Notes under the pieces: generated by a model | Told to the model about the DNA's origin: nothing | Database searches by the model: none | Seen by the model: only the letters and a program-made list of their open reading frames with translations | Source of the DNA: Paludibaculum sp. | GTDB taxonomy: Bacteria; Acidobacteriota; Terriglobia; Bryobacterales; Bryobacteraceae | DNA: 43,450 nucleotides | Direction: 5' to 3' | Assembly (NCBI GenBank): GCA_029973955.1 | Contig: JARKQJ010000222.1 | Location: 1 to 43,450, forward strand | Shown here: positions 32,346 to 42,800 of the stretch, piece by piece | How the letters are laid out: each line of letters opens with the position of its first letter | How positions within the stretch are numbered: the first letter of the stretch is position 1 | Made by a program: the position numbers and the translations under genes

Positions 32346-32831
32346 CTAGCTCAATTTGCGGCGCAGGCCCACGGCCAGGAGGCCGGTGGCCAGCAGCGCG
32401 TAGGTGGACGGTTCGGGAACCTCGGCTGCACCTGCAGAGCGCAGAACAAACGTATCGGCGGTTCCAGCAATTGCATTCCCCCAGGGCGCATTCCAGACAT
32501 GCCCTGCAGCCGCATCGCCGCCGTCACAGTGGTCATACGTTTTGCTAAAGTAAGCGGAAGAGCACATGCTGCCGCCCAAGAAAGCGGCATAGACGTCTTC
32601 CGGGCTGCTGAAGTCCCTGAGCCAGTCAGATTCGGTTGCGACTGAGAATCCGTGGTGCAAGGACACCCCATCGTCGCACCCGTCGGACGGAGCGCACGGG
32701 GAGGCCCAAGCCCACTGATAGCCGTTTCTTGAAACCAGCAGATCGGCCGGCGGCTCGATGCCCAACAGGGACGCTGCCGAAACAGTGCAGCAAGACAAAA
32801 ATAGACACGCAATGATGAATGTTAGCTTCAT
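32346..32831 (-). CDS. PEP-CTERM sorting-domain protein
   Basis: 161 residues from ATG 32831, preceded by GGAGGAG; an upstream ATG at 32849 would cover that ribosome site. Residues 1-20 are a signal peptide (MKLTFIIACLFLSCCTVSAA). The C-terminus is a full PEP-CTERM signal: VPEPSTYALLATGLLAVGLR then RKLS, that is the VPEP motif, a hydrophobic span and a basic end. Exosortase/archaeosortase-type transpeptidases cleave there and such proteins reach the cell surface or extracellular matrix. The mature part has paired cysteines (SPCAPSDGC, SMCSS, YDHCDGG). No exosortase is in the window. An AT-rich upstream segment carries a plausible promoter. Confidence 0.88.
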   Translation of the reverse strand: MKLTFIIACLFLSCCTVSAASLLGIEPPADLLVSRNGYQWAWASPCAPSDGCDDGVSLHHGFSVATESDWLRDFSSPEDVYAAFLGGSMCSSAYFSKTYDHCDGGDAAAGHVWNAPWGNAIAGTADTFVLRSAGAAEVPEPSTYALLATGLLAVGLRRKLS

Positions 32832-32863
32832 CACTCCTCCTCTTTTCATTTATTGTTGTTCAA

Positions 32864-32892
32864 ATAGTATGAGTTATGGGCAAAATACCCAA
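32864..32892 (-). promoter_or_regulatory. Putative sigma70-type promoter of the PEP-CTERM gene
   Basis: On the minus strand a TTGGGT (-35, 32887-32892) is separated by 17 bp from TACTAT (-10, 32864-32869), about 33 bp upstream of the start codon. It sits in one of the few AT-rich stretches of the window (32840-32915). Matches to consensus are partial. Confidence 0.35.
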
Positions 32893-32991
32893 AATCATCT
32901 GACTTAGTATAGAAGAGGCGAAGTCCACCAGACAAGCACCGCCGGCCTGTCTGGTTCCAGTGGCGGATGTTCCGGTGCCGCTGCGCCGCGA

Positions 32992-33109
32992 CGGACGCGG
33001 GCTGAGGCAGGCGCGGGGGAGGTGGATGACGAGGGGGATCGGAGGGGGCGAAATCAGTGTGGCGAAGAGGGCCGGAGAGAGCTAGAACGCCTGAATAGCA
33101 GCTAGATGG
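32992..33109 (-). repeat. Decayed copy of the DUF3999 gene 3' end and flank
   Basis: This segment resembles 33388-33480, the end of the DUF3999 gene plus its downstream flank. Shared blocks include CGGACGCGGGC, then AATCAGTG, then GAAGAGGG and GGAGAGAG. Read on the minus strand it gives LLFRRSSSLRPSSPH-stop, against LLYRLLNSLPPSSTH-stop in the intact gene: 9 of 15 residues identical. No frame continues upstream. The rest of 32893-33433 holds only short frames without support. Confidence 0.55.
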
Positions 33110-33433
33110 TGAGCGATGGAGGCCCGTGGCTTTCCGATGGCGAGTGCTTCAAGGCAGTTCAAGAGACCAACCAGGGAGAGCCGTGAGAATCGCTCACCGG
33201 GCCTGGCTCGTTGCGGCTGTAAATTTCCTGGCCATTCGCCTTATTAAGGCTTCCAGGTCCTTCGCCTCCCGCTGGGAACTCGTGGCGCCAGAGAAAATGC
33301 CGGATGAGGGCGTTGAGTATCGAGCTAATTCTGCCCGGACTTTGTGGACAACCGGGCCGAAAATGCTGGAGGCTCGTTCCATTCGCCGGACGCGGGCGGA
33401 GTTGGGTGAGGAGGCGGGCCGCGGGGGTCGGAA

Positions 33434-34636
33434 TCAGTGCGTGGAAGAGGGGGGGAGAGAGTTGAGCAGCCGGTAGAGGAGGGCGGCGAGGGCGGCGATG
33501 GCGGTGAGAAGGATGGCCCAGAGGAGGGTGGGGTGGCGATCGGTCCAGGGGGCCTGGGGTGGGGTGGGGGGCTGGTAGTTGGGGTTGGGTTGGGGGGCGG
33601 AGAGGGCGAGGGGCATGGGGTCGGCGGTGGGGAGGCGGAGGGCGAGGTCGTATTCGGGGGACTGGGCCTGGGGGTTGCCGTAGTAGAGTTCGGCTCCGGG
33701 TTGGAAGCCTTCGAGGATCAGGGTGCGCTGAAGGGTGGAGAAGCCTGCGCTGGGGATGTGGAGGGGGGCATCGTCGCCGTTGTAGACGGTGAGGCGGAAG
33801 TAACGGCTGCGGGTTTCAGAGAAAGACAGGGTGAGGGCTTCGCCGCCGGGATAGCGGGCGATGGCGCCGGTGGTGAGGGGCGTCCAGGATTTGCGGTCAG
33901 GAGAGGCATCGAGATGGACGGTGCGGGCGAAGGCGGGGTTAGTGGGGGCGAGGGTGATCTGGTCGACGGGGAAGCCGGGTTCGGTGAGATCGAAGGTGAA
34001 GTGGGTTTTGCGGCCGGCGGATTCGGTTTGGGGCTCGGCCCGGGTGAGGAGGGTGCGCTGTGGGGAGCGGGTTTCGAGGAAGGTGAGGTCCGCGGAGGAG
34101 AGATCGTCCTGGTTCTTCCAGGCGGGGATGGTGAGGCGGAGGTAGCGGCGAGTGGAGGTGGGGTAAGGGAGATCGAGGAGGCGGTAGGTGGCGCCGTCCT
34201 GGGTGAAGTCGAAGATGGCGGCGTCGGCGCGGAGGAGGTTCCAGTTGTGGCGGTCGTCGCTGGCATGGATGAGGACCGGGGTGCGGAAGTTGTGGAGGGG
34301 CGTGGAGAGGCGGACGGCGTTGTGGCGGGTATTGGGGCCGGCGTCGAGGGTGATCTGGAGGCCGTCTTTAGTGATGGCGCGGTCGAGGGGGATGGCGGGA
34401 TGCGCGGGCGGAGTGGGCGTGGTTTGGAGGACGTAGGGGAGTTCGCGGTTGTTGAGGAAGATGCGGAGATCGGAGAGGCCGGGGTTGGAGTGGGCGAGGG
34501 CGTGAGGATCGAGGGTGATTTTGGCTAGAGGGGCGGCAGGGCGTTGGAGCGGGGCCGCAGGCGCTTGGATTAGGCGGCGGAATTGCCAGGCGCTGGGGGT
34601 GGCGGCGAGGAGGAGGAAGAGCGGGAGGAGGTTCAT
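33434..34636 (-). CDS. DUF3999 family envelope protein
   Basis: 400 residues from ATG 34636, which overlaps the DUF2339 stop as ATGA. It has signal peptide MNLLPLFLLLAATPSAWQ. The mature protein is rich in beta strands with repeated discoidin-like text: LSDLRIFLNNRELPYVLQ, VLIHASDDRHNWNLLRADA, RRYLRLTIPAWKNQDDLSSA and SRYFRLTVYNGDDAPLHIPS. A single C-terminal membrane helix (TLLWAILLTAIAALAALLYR) anchors it. DUF3999 proteins are typically encoded next to DUF2339 membrane proteins, as here. Their role is unknown; the coiled tandem arrangement and galactose-binding-like domains suggest envelope glycan or ligand recognition (inference). A larger in-frame open stretch upstream is Arg/Pro shadow. 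Confidence 0.85.
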   Translation of the reverse strand: MNLLPLFLLLAATPSAWQFRRLIQAPAAPLQRPAAPLAKITLDPHALAHSNPGLSDLRIFLNNRELPYVLQTTPTPPAHPAIPLDRAITKDGLQITLDAGPNTRHNAVRLSTPLHNFRTPVLIHASDDRHNWNLLRADAAIFDFTQDGATYRLLDLPYPTSTRRYLRLTIPAWKNQDDLSSADLTFLETRSPQRTLLTRAEPQTESAGRKTHFTFDLTEPGFPVDQITLAPTNPAFARTVHLDASPDRKSWTPLTTGAIARYPGGEALTLSFSETRSRYFRLTVYNGDDAPLHIPSAGFSTLQRTLILEGFQPGAELYYGNPQAQSPEYDLALRLPTADPMPLALSAPQPNPNYQPPTPPQAPWTDRHPTLLWAILLTAIAALAALLYRLLNSLPPSSTH

Positions 34637-36666
34637 TCTTCTTCGAGGAGGCTGGCGAGGCGCGAGCGGTAACGGGAGTAGAGGTAAGAGGCGGAGACGA
34701 GGAGGATGCCGAGGGCGACGAAGGCGACGGTGCGGAAGAGGCGGCCGAGCATCCAGACGTCGTAGAGATAGAGCTTGGCGACGACGGCGGCGAGGGTGAG
34801 GAGGCCGAGGAGGCGATCGATACGGGTGCGGCGGAGGACGCCGAGGGCGACGAGGGAGAAGCCGTAGGCGGCTGCGATGACGGAGGCGCCGACGAGGGCG
34901 TAGCTGGAGGCGTCGGCGGGAGCGAAGGCGCGGCGGCAGTGGTCGTAGTTCTCGAGTTGGAGAGCGGAGAGGAGGGTGATGTGGCCGGCGATGTAGGTGG
35001 CGGCGGCGAGAGCGGAGCGGGGGAAGCACCAGGCGGAGAAGAAGTAGCCGGCGGCGGCGAAGGCGAAGACGAAGAAGCGGGGATTGAGGAGAGTGGATTC
35101 GGAGGAGAGGAGCGAGTCGACGGCAATGAGGCGGGCGGCGACGAGGATGAGGACGAGCGCGGCGAGGAAGGTGGTGCGCGAGGAGTTGAGGCGGCGAGCG
35201 ATGAAAGCGAGGGCGGCGGCTTCGACGACCCAGGCCAGGGTGATGCGCCAGGCGGAGAGTTGGACGGGGGCGGCGAGGGTGAGGAAGGAGATGGCGATGA
35301 CGATGGAGACGAGGGTGGCGTTGGTGCGGTTGTGCCTGCGGAGGAGAGTGGCGGAGAAGGCGAAACAGGCGGCGACGGCGACCGTGAAGAGGCCGGCCCA
35401 GCCGGCGTGGGCGGTATGGAGGAGTTGATAGCCGGCGGCGTAGTAGGCGACGGGATTGATGGCGAGGGGCAGGAGTTGCAGGGCCTGGTCGCGCGGTTCG
35501 GATTCGGCAGAAGTGATGAGGTCGCGCAGGGTGGAGGCAAAGGAGATGGCGAAAAAGAGAGTGATGGCGACGAAGTGGAGGAGGAGTTCGTCCTGGGCGC
35601 GCTGGGGTTGGAAGGCGGCAATGTAGGAGAGCCAGAAGCCGGCGAGGGCGGGGAGGGGCTGGCGGAGGAGGAGTCCGGCGGCGGAGAGGGTGAGGAGGAG
35701 AGAGAAGTAGAGGAGGGATTGGGGATTGCCGGCGGGTTGGAAGACGAAGCCGAGGGCGACGGGGGCGGCTACCTGGAGGACGGGTTGAAGGTAGGAAGTG
35801 GAGAAGAGGGCGTACAGAGCCAGGGGGAAGAAGATGGCGGGCGCGCGGTCATCGGACGAGAAGCGGTCTTCGAACCAGGCGGCGAAGAGGATGGCGGAGC
35901 CGGCGAGGGCGAGGGTGGAGGAGAGCTTCCAGGACTGGCGGCGTTCGAGCCAGGCGGCGCCAGCGCAGAGGAGGGTGAGGTAGGGGAAGAGAATCCAGGG
36001 ACGGTCCTCTCCGGTGGAGAGGACGACAGGGGTGAGGAGGCCGCCGATGAGGGCGAGCAGGGAGATGGCGACGGCGTTGTAGCGGATGGCCAGGAGTCCA
36101 GCCAGGGCGGTGGTGAGGGCCATGGCGGCGAAGGAGACCTCAATGGCGGTGAGGTGGTAGAAGCCGTAGGCGGCGTAGAAGGAGAGGTAGAGGATGGAGA
36201 TGCCGAGGGCCGTGGCGCCCTGGGCGAAGATGCGCTGATCGCGGCGGGCGGTGAATTCTCCGGCGGCGAGGGTGGCGAAGCCGGCGAGGATGCCGAGGGC
36301 GATGCGGCCGATGGGGCCGATCCATTCGTTATCGACGGCGTACTTGAAGAGGAAGGCGACGCCGAGGACGAGGGTGATGACGCCGATGCGGTTGAGCCAG
36401 TTGAGGCCGACGGTGGATTCGAGGGCGGGGGCGGGTTCGGGCTGGGGCTCGTGGTGAAGTTCGGCCTGGGGTTCAGGGAAGGGTGGTGGTTCAGGGAAGG
36501 GTGGTGGTTCAGGGGTAGGGGTGTAGTAGGTGGGAGGAGGAGGTGGAGGGACGGGGTGTGTGGATTGGTTTGACTCCAGGGCTTCGAGGCGGCGGTAGAG
36601 TTCGGCGATGTTAGCGGCCATGCCGTCGAGGCGGGCGAGGATGGCTGCTTGTTGTTCAGGAGTCAT
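34633..36666 (-). CDS. DUF2339 family multi-pass membrane protein
   Basis: 677 residues from ATG 36666; ATG 36702 twelve codons upstream is possible and neither has a Shine-Dalgarno. The N-terminal 35 residues are a coiled coil (MTPEQQAAILARLDGMAANI, AELYRRLEALE). A Pro-rich linker (PPPFPEPPPFPEP) follows, encoded by an 18-bp direct repeat near 36470-36515. From about residue 83 there are some 18-20 membrane helices (GLNWLNRIGVITLVLGVAFL, ARRDQRIFAQGATALGISIL, ALLALIGGLLTPVVLSTGED, ending VALGILLVSASYLYSRYRSR). DUF2339 is a large uncharacterised membrane family. Overlapping stop and start codons couple it to DUF3999, so the pair probably forms one complex. Confidence 0.88.
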   Translation of the reverse strand: MTPEQQAAILARLDGMAANIAELYRRLEALESNQSTHPVPPPPPPTYYTPTPEPPPFPEPPPFPEPQAELHHEPQPEPAPALESTVGLNWLNRIGVITLVLGVAFLFKYAVDNEWIGPIGRIALGILAGFATLAAGEFTARRDQRIFAQGATALGISILYLSFYAAYGFYHLTAIEVSFAAMALTTALAGLLAIRYNAVAISLLALIGGLLTPVVLSTGEDRPWILFPYLTLLCAGAAWLERRQSWKLSSTLALAGSAILFAAWFEDRFSSDDRAPAIFFPLALYALFSTSYLQPVLQVAAPVALGFVFQPAGNPQSLLYFSLLLTLSAAGLLLRQPLPALAGFWLSYIAAFQPQRAQDELLLHFVAITLFFAISFASTLRDLITSAESEPRDQALQLLPLAINPVAYYAAGYQLLHTAHAGWAGLFTVAVAACFAFSATLLRRHNRTNATLVSIVIAISFLTLAAPVQLSAWRITLAWVVEAAALAFIARRLNSSRTTFLAALVLILVAARLIAVDSLLSSESTLLNPRFFVFAFAAAGYFFSAWCFPRSALAAATYIAGHITLLSALQLENYDHCRRAFAPADASSYALVGASVIAAAYGFSLVALGVLRRTRIDRLLGLLTLAAVVAKLYLYDVWMLGRLFRTVAFVALGILLVSASYLYSRYRSRLASLLEEE

Positions 36667-36741
36667 GGCGGGTAGCCAATGCCATGGGGACCAATCTAGC
36701 ATGGCGGGGGGACGCGCGGCGGGCGGGCTGGCGAAGATGGG

Positions 36742-36784
36742 AAGAGAAAAGCGGCGCCAACTCCAGGAGCGGGAGTTGGCGCCG
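36742..36784 (-). terminator. Intrinsic terminator of the giant exoprotein gene
   Basis: Perfect 13-bp stem CGGCGCCAACTCC (36752-36764) and GGAGTTGGCGCCG (36772-36784) with a 7-nt loop. Read on the minus strand it is followed by CTTTTCTCTTC, a proper T-rich tail. It begins 27 bp after the stop at 36812. This is the most convincing rho-independent terminator in the window. Confidence 0.85.
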
Positions 36785-36811
36785 GCAGTCAGGCTCAGTT
36801 GAGGTTGCGCG

Positions 36812-39800
36812 CTACCGTCCTTCGCGTTCGGCGGCGGTGCGAAGTGGGGCGACGGTGACGTGGATGGGAACCTTCATCAGTTCGCCGCCAGAGGAGACAG
36901 GTTCGAAGACGAGGTCGTATTCGCCGAGGCCGGCGGGTCCGAGTTGCCAGTAGAAGGCGCCCTGGTCGGGATCCCAGGACGAGCCGACGGGGAGGGCGCG
37001 TTCTTCGCCGAGGACGAGCATGGCACCGCGCCAGCCGCCGGGGGAGGCGGGCAGGTGGAGTTCGATGCGGTCGAGCTGCTCGATGCGGATGTGGCGGAGG
37101 CCGTTTTCAGCGGCGGGCAAGGGCTCGAGGGGGACCTGCTGGTTGTAGCCGGTGCGGAATTCAACCTGATCCTCGCGATCGCGGGCGACGCGGGGCAGGC
37201 GAACGGCGGGCCGGAAGCGGGCCATGGCGATCTCTTCCTCGGCGGTGGGTGCAGCCGCGCGGGAACTGCCGGAGCTGATGGCAGTGAAGTAGCGGCTGCC
37301 GATGCCGTCAGTGCGATTGAGGTTGTCGGTGACGACCCAATAGATGGTGTGGACGCCGTTGGAGAGGGTGGAGAGGTCCATGTACTTGTAGCCGACAGCG
37401 CCGTCTTTGTTGATGTAGTTGGGGAAGAGGGTGGCGATATCGACGCGGTAGTTGTTGTAGGTGGGCTGGCCGAGGTTGACACCGTCGACCCACATGGAGA
37501 TGGTGGAGCCGTCGATGGGGATGGAGGCGGGGCGCGGGGTGAGAGCCCAGCCGAAGTTGACGTAGGGGTTGTTGGAGATGGTCTCGCCCTGGCCGGGGGT
37601 GTCGATGGTGCCGAAGGGCTTCGTGGCGCTGAGGTTATCGACGGTAATCGTCTTGCCGACAGAGCGGGATTGTTTGCCTTCCTTGTCGTAGGCGATGGCG
37701 TAGATCTTGTAGCGGCCATTGCCCATGGTGCCGCCGGGGGTGGAGGCGGGGAGGAAGTTGGTGAGGAGCATGTAGCCCCAGCCGGCGCGCTGGTTATAGG
37801 GCATGTTGGGGTAGGCGGCCTCGACGTCGGGGCGGGTGCCGACGACGAGATTGGCGACGCCGATATAGGCGAGGCCGTTGGCTTGGGTGGGCTCGCCAGG
37901 ATTGGGGTCGCGCCAGATCTCAACGCGGTCGATGCCGACGTCGTCGAGAGCCCAGCCGGTGACGGGGATATTGGAGGCGAGGCCGGAGGAGTTATCGAGG
38001 GGGGTATCGAGGTTGATGATAGGGCTGGCAGAGGCGCCGGTGGCGACGACGTTGAGTTCGACGCGCACGGAGGCGGTATTGGAAGTGCCGGGGGATTGGA
38101 TGAGGATGTTGCCGGAGTTGAGACCGGCGGCGAGGCCGGCGGCGGCGATAGTGACGGTGAAGCGTCCGTTGCCGGTGCCGGATGAGGGGGTGACGACGAT
38201 CCAGGTTTTGTCTGGGATGGCGGTCCAATTGACGCCGGAGCCGCCGGAGATGGAGACGAGGATGTCTTCGCCGGTGGTGGAGGCGGCGCCGTTGTTGGTG
38301 GCGCCGAAGACGAGGCGGGCGCGGTCGATGGCGATGGTGGCGGAGCCGCTGGAGGCGGAATCCTGGCCGGCCAGATTGTTGGTGGGGTTGGGGTCGCGTT
38401 CATTGGCGGAGACGGTGACGCGGTTGGCGAAGGGTCCGGCAACGGTGCCTGTGGCGACGATGGTGATGGCGGCGCCGACGCCGTTGGGGAGGACGCCGAG
38501 GTTGCAGCCGATGGAGGTGGTGCCGCTGCAACTGCCGACGGTGGGAGTGGCAGAGACGAGGGAGAGGCCGGCGGGAAGAGTATCGCCGACGAAGACCCCG
38601 CTGGCGTCGTAGGCACCATTGTTGGCGACCGAGACGTTGTAGGTGTAGGTGGAGCCGGGGGTGGTGCCGGTGTTGGAAGCGGTCAGGGAGACGGCCATGT
38701 CGACGTAGGGGGCGGCATCGACCTGGATGGACTTGGAGTCGGTGCCGATGACAGTGCTGGAGCCATCGGTGACGCTGACGTTGACGGTGTAGGCGCCGGG
38801 GGTGGTGGGGACGGGGAAGGCGACGGTGGTGCTGGAGGCCGCGGCGGAGTCATAAGCGGCGGTTTGGGAGGCGGCGCTGGAGGCGATGGCGTTGCCGGCG
38901 CCATCAAGGACGGAGATGGTGACGGTGAAGCTCTGGGAGCTGGGAGAGGTGTTTTCGAGGCCCGCGGAGGCCTGGGCGGTGGCGCCTGGGAAGTAGCGGT
39001 CGGCGTCGGTGGTGAAGGAGGTGAGAATGCCGGAGGCATTGGTGGTGTAGTTGAGGGTGCCGGCGACGGTGGTGTAGAGGTCGGCTTTCTTGGTGGAAGC
39101 GGTCCACTTGAGAGGCTTGGCGCGCACGGAGACGACGGTGAACTGGGAGGTCTTGTAGGCGCTGCACTCATAGGACGCGTCGAAGTTGACGGCGGAAGCG
39201 CCGAGATCGACGTAGCCGTCGGACCAGCCGGCGGGCAGGGGGAAGGTGGGGAAGTAGCGCTTGAAGCCGCCGAGGTTGGTGACGCCGGAGAGGGTGGCGG
39301 TGTCGGGGTTGCGGAAGTCGATGGCGAGCCCGGTGCAACCGCCGCTGCCGTTGGAGACGGAGCTGTAGGCGTCGAGGGGGAGGTTCAGGTTGATCTCCTT
39401 GTAGGGGAGGACGGGGGTGGTCTCATCGACGTGGAGCTGAGTGAAGCCGGGGATATCGATGAGGTGATGGGGGACGGTGTCGGCGTCGCGCCGGGTGGGG
39501 GTGCCGACGGTGAGGTAGAGGGACTTCTGCATGGAGGCGGCGGGGCTTCCGGCGGAGTAGCCGATGGTGACGATGGGTTCGAGGGCGTCGGTGGCGGCGC
39601 GTTCGACGATGGGTTTGAAGGAAGAGGCGGAGGCTCTCGAATTTGGTGAAACGATGCGGGACCACGGGGCGCCGAAGAGATTCATCTGCAGCAGGGTCTT
39701 CGCCATGATCTGGCGAAATTGGCCCAGTCTCCACTGTGCACTCTGGCCATAGCTGCGAGTGGCGTTGTTCATTGCTGAGCCGATCGGATTCTGGGAAAAG

Positions 39801-42800
39801 AGGCTATTGGTAATGAGCGTGTTGTAGTCGCTGATGTTGTTCGAATAGGTAATCCCCGTGGAAGCAATCACAGCACGCGGCCCCACGCTGAACAATTGGT
39901 GAACGAGGTGGTTGGAGTTGGGCTTGGAGGTGCCGTCGAAGTCGAGGAGGCCGTTGAGGCAGCTATCGAGAACGAAAATGGGGTTGGTAGAGCTGAGGCT
40001 GTTTTGGAGGGCGGAGCGGTTGCTGCGGATGTTGTCGCCATCCATGTATGTGTAGTACTTGTCCTCGCTGTTGTAGAGGCCATTGAGGGAACCGTGACAG
40101 ATGGAGCGCCAGAGGTCGAAGCGGGTGTTCTGGAAGAGGCTGAGGAGGTTGGCCCAGCGGGCGGGGTCGTCGCCGGTTTTGTTGGCGAACTGGGTGGGCG
40201 TGGGTTGGAAGTCGAGCGTGACGCTACCGGGGTTGGGGGTAGAGGTGACGACGTTATAGCCGACGGCGGTGGCGCTGGTCTGGTAGGCGTCGAGGGAGCC
40301 GTTGCGGCGGTAGTTCTCGAGCTTGACGACATTGGAAGAGGAACTGGTGTAGCGGGTGGTGCTGCGGAGCATGGTGACGAGGGTGTTGGGATCGAGACCG
40401 TCGATGCGTCCGACGAAGACGTTCTGCACGCTCCCTCTCCAGAGCGCGGTACCGTCGGTGTTGCGGTAGAGCATGTCGGTGAAGAAGTAGTTGTTGGAGG
40501 CGTCGGCGATGGTGACGTTGGAGGCGTTGTAGTAGCCGCTCGCGAAGGAGCGGAGGTCGAGCATGGGCTCGAAGGTGCGGTAATAGGGGATGACGCGGTC
40601 GCCGCCGACGATGAGGATATAGCGGCCTTCGTTGAGGGAGGAGCCGCCGAGCTTGGTGATCCAACCCTGGAGGAGGCCGTCGATGGTGTGGGAGACGGCG
40701 TTGACGGCGGTTTCCTCGGCGGTGGTGGAGGTATTGGGATTGCTGTCGTAGGGGAGGGTCTTGCGGGTGTCTTCCCATTTGACGGTGGAGACCGTGGAGC
40801 GGTCGGCGGAGGGGGATTCGAAGTCGTCGACGCAGTAGATGATGGCGACGCGGGCTTCGGCGGTGGCGACGACGGACTCCCAGAGTTGGTTGACCTGGGA
40901 GGCGAGGGTGTCGTCGAGGGTGTCGCCGGCGTTGGTGCCGTAGGTGCGGTAGAGCAGTTTGTTGTTGGTGAGGATGATATCGGCTTTGTTGCGGATCTCA
41001 ACGCGGTTGCGATTGAGCAGTGGGACGTTGGATTGTCCGGCGGCAGTGACGGAGGGGTTGATGAGGGTGGCGTTGGCGAGAGGGGTCTTCAGCTGGACGC
41101 GGAAGATGAACTCGTTGGCGGGGTTGGCGGCGCTGGTGGTGTAGAGGGTCTGGCCGGCGAGCCTGAGGGTGCGGGTACCCGCGGAGCCGCCGGAATCAGC
41201 GGGGGTGAGGGCGGTGTGGAAGTTGGCCTTATTGGCGAGTTCGGTGATGGAGCCGCGGCGGAAGGCGCGGGCGGGGAAGGAGGGATCGAAGAGGGTGGCG
41301 TCGAGGGAGAGTTGGACGTCGGTGGTAGATTGAGCGCCGTCGTTCTTGATCTGGACGACGAAGTCGATGAGGTCACCTGGGGCTTTATAGACCTTGATGG
41401 GATCGGAGGAAACGCGGTAGGCCCAAGCCTTGTCTGAGTAGAAGGAGAGCGTGGCGGGGGTGACAGTGGCGGCGGTGCTGTTGACGGAACCGCAGGAACT
41501 GCCGACATTGACCCAATATTTGGTGCTGGCGCTGATGCGGGGTGTGATGAAGCTGGGGCTATTCTGGCCGACGGGCGTTGTGGTGGTGCCGGCGGTGCCC
41601 TGATACCACTGGTAGGTGAGGGGGGCGAGACCGTTGGCAACGACAGTCAACTGTGCGGAGGAGCCGGACGTGACGGTGGTGTCGGCGGGATTGGTCTGGA
41701 TGGTGGGCGCGACGCAGGAGCGGGAGTAAGTGCCGGTGAAGGTGGTGGAGCCGCCGGCGGCGAGCGTCTTCGTTTCAGGCGGCGGATTGACGTAACCGGC
41801 GAGGGGTCCGTAGACGATTCTGTAGCTTCCGGCAGGCGCCACGGGGACGCTGAGGCTGGTGCCGGTAGCGCGGTAGTAGCTGGGGCCGAAGAGTTCGAAG
41901 GTGGGGGCGATGCCGCTGGGGGAGATATAGACGGTGAGGGCGCCGGTTTGAGCGGGTGGAGAGGCTTGTTGAACAGTGTAGGTTTGTCCGGCGACACTGA
42001 GGGTGCCGGTGCGGGCCGCGGAGGTCGAATCGACGGTGTATTTCACGGCGCCGCTGCCGGTAACGGAGGTGGACGGGGAAAGGACGTGGAGCCAGGAGGA
42101 GTTGTTGCTCACGGCGGTCCAGGTGCAGGAGGAGGGGGAGGCGGTGACGTTGAACTGGACGCCGCCGGCGGGAGAGCCGCCGGAGATGAAGGCGCGCGAG
42201 GTTTCGGAGAGTTGGAAGGTGCAGACGGCGCCGTTGCGGACGGGGAAGACGTAACGGCCGAGCACGTTGCTGTTGCGGCTGCCCTTGACGAGGGCGGAGG
42301 GGCCTGAGTCGAGGAAGGCTCCAGTGGTGAGAGAGCCGGGGAATTCGTAGTAGGTTCCGGCGGCGCCGGTGCCGGCGGAGTAGCCGACGGCAGCCGAAGT
42401 GGAGGTGTCGGTGTAATCCCACAGGATGCTGTTGTAGTCGAACTCGATGTCGAAGTTTCCGGGACCGGTGTCGGAGCGGTCGATGAGAATGACCTGGAAG
42501 GTATTTTTCTTGTCGACGTGAGAGGCGAAGTAGCCTACGCCGTCATAGATGACGCCGAAGGCGTTATGGCCGTCGACGGTGTCGTTGCCGTAGTAGACGA
42601 GGCCCGAGCCGGCGCCCCTGGTGTCTACGTCGGCAAAGAAGGGCGCGATGATCTTCCGGGTGGTCTGCACCAGGCCGTAGGGGCGGTAAGCGGACTGGGT
42701 GCCGTCAAAGGTGAGGTTGCCATTGTTATTGACGGCGAGCGTGGTGAAGTTGGTGCCGAAGAAGTTGACCGTGAAGCCGATGGTCACGTTGCCGGCGGAA

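Noticed and set aside
33126..33476. Small frames on either strand (116 and 62 codons)
   Set aside because: No start signal or recognisable domain; one overlaps the DUF3999 end.
36860..41437. Long plus-strand frames (441 and 513 codons) opposite the giant gene
   Set aside because: Gly/Val/Glu/Asp-rich shadows of the NIDO/C25 gene.
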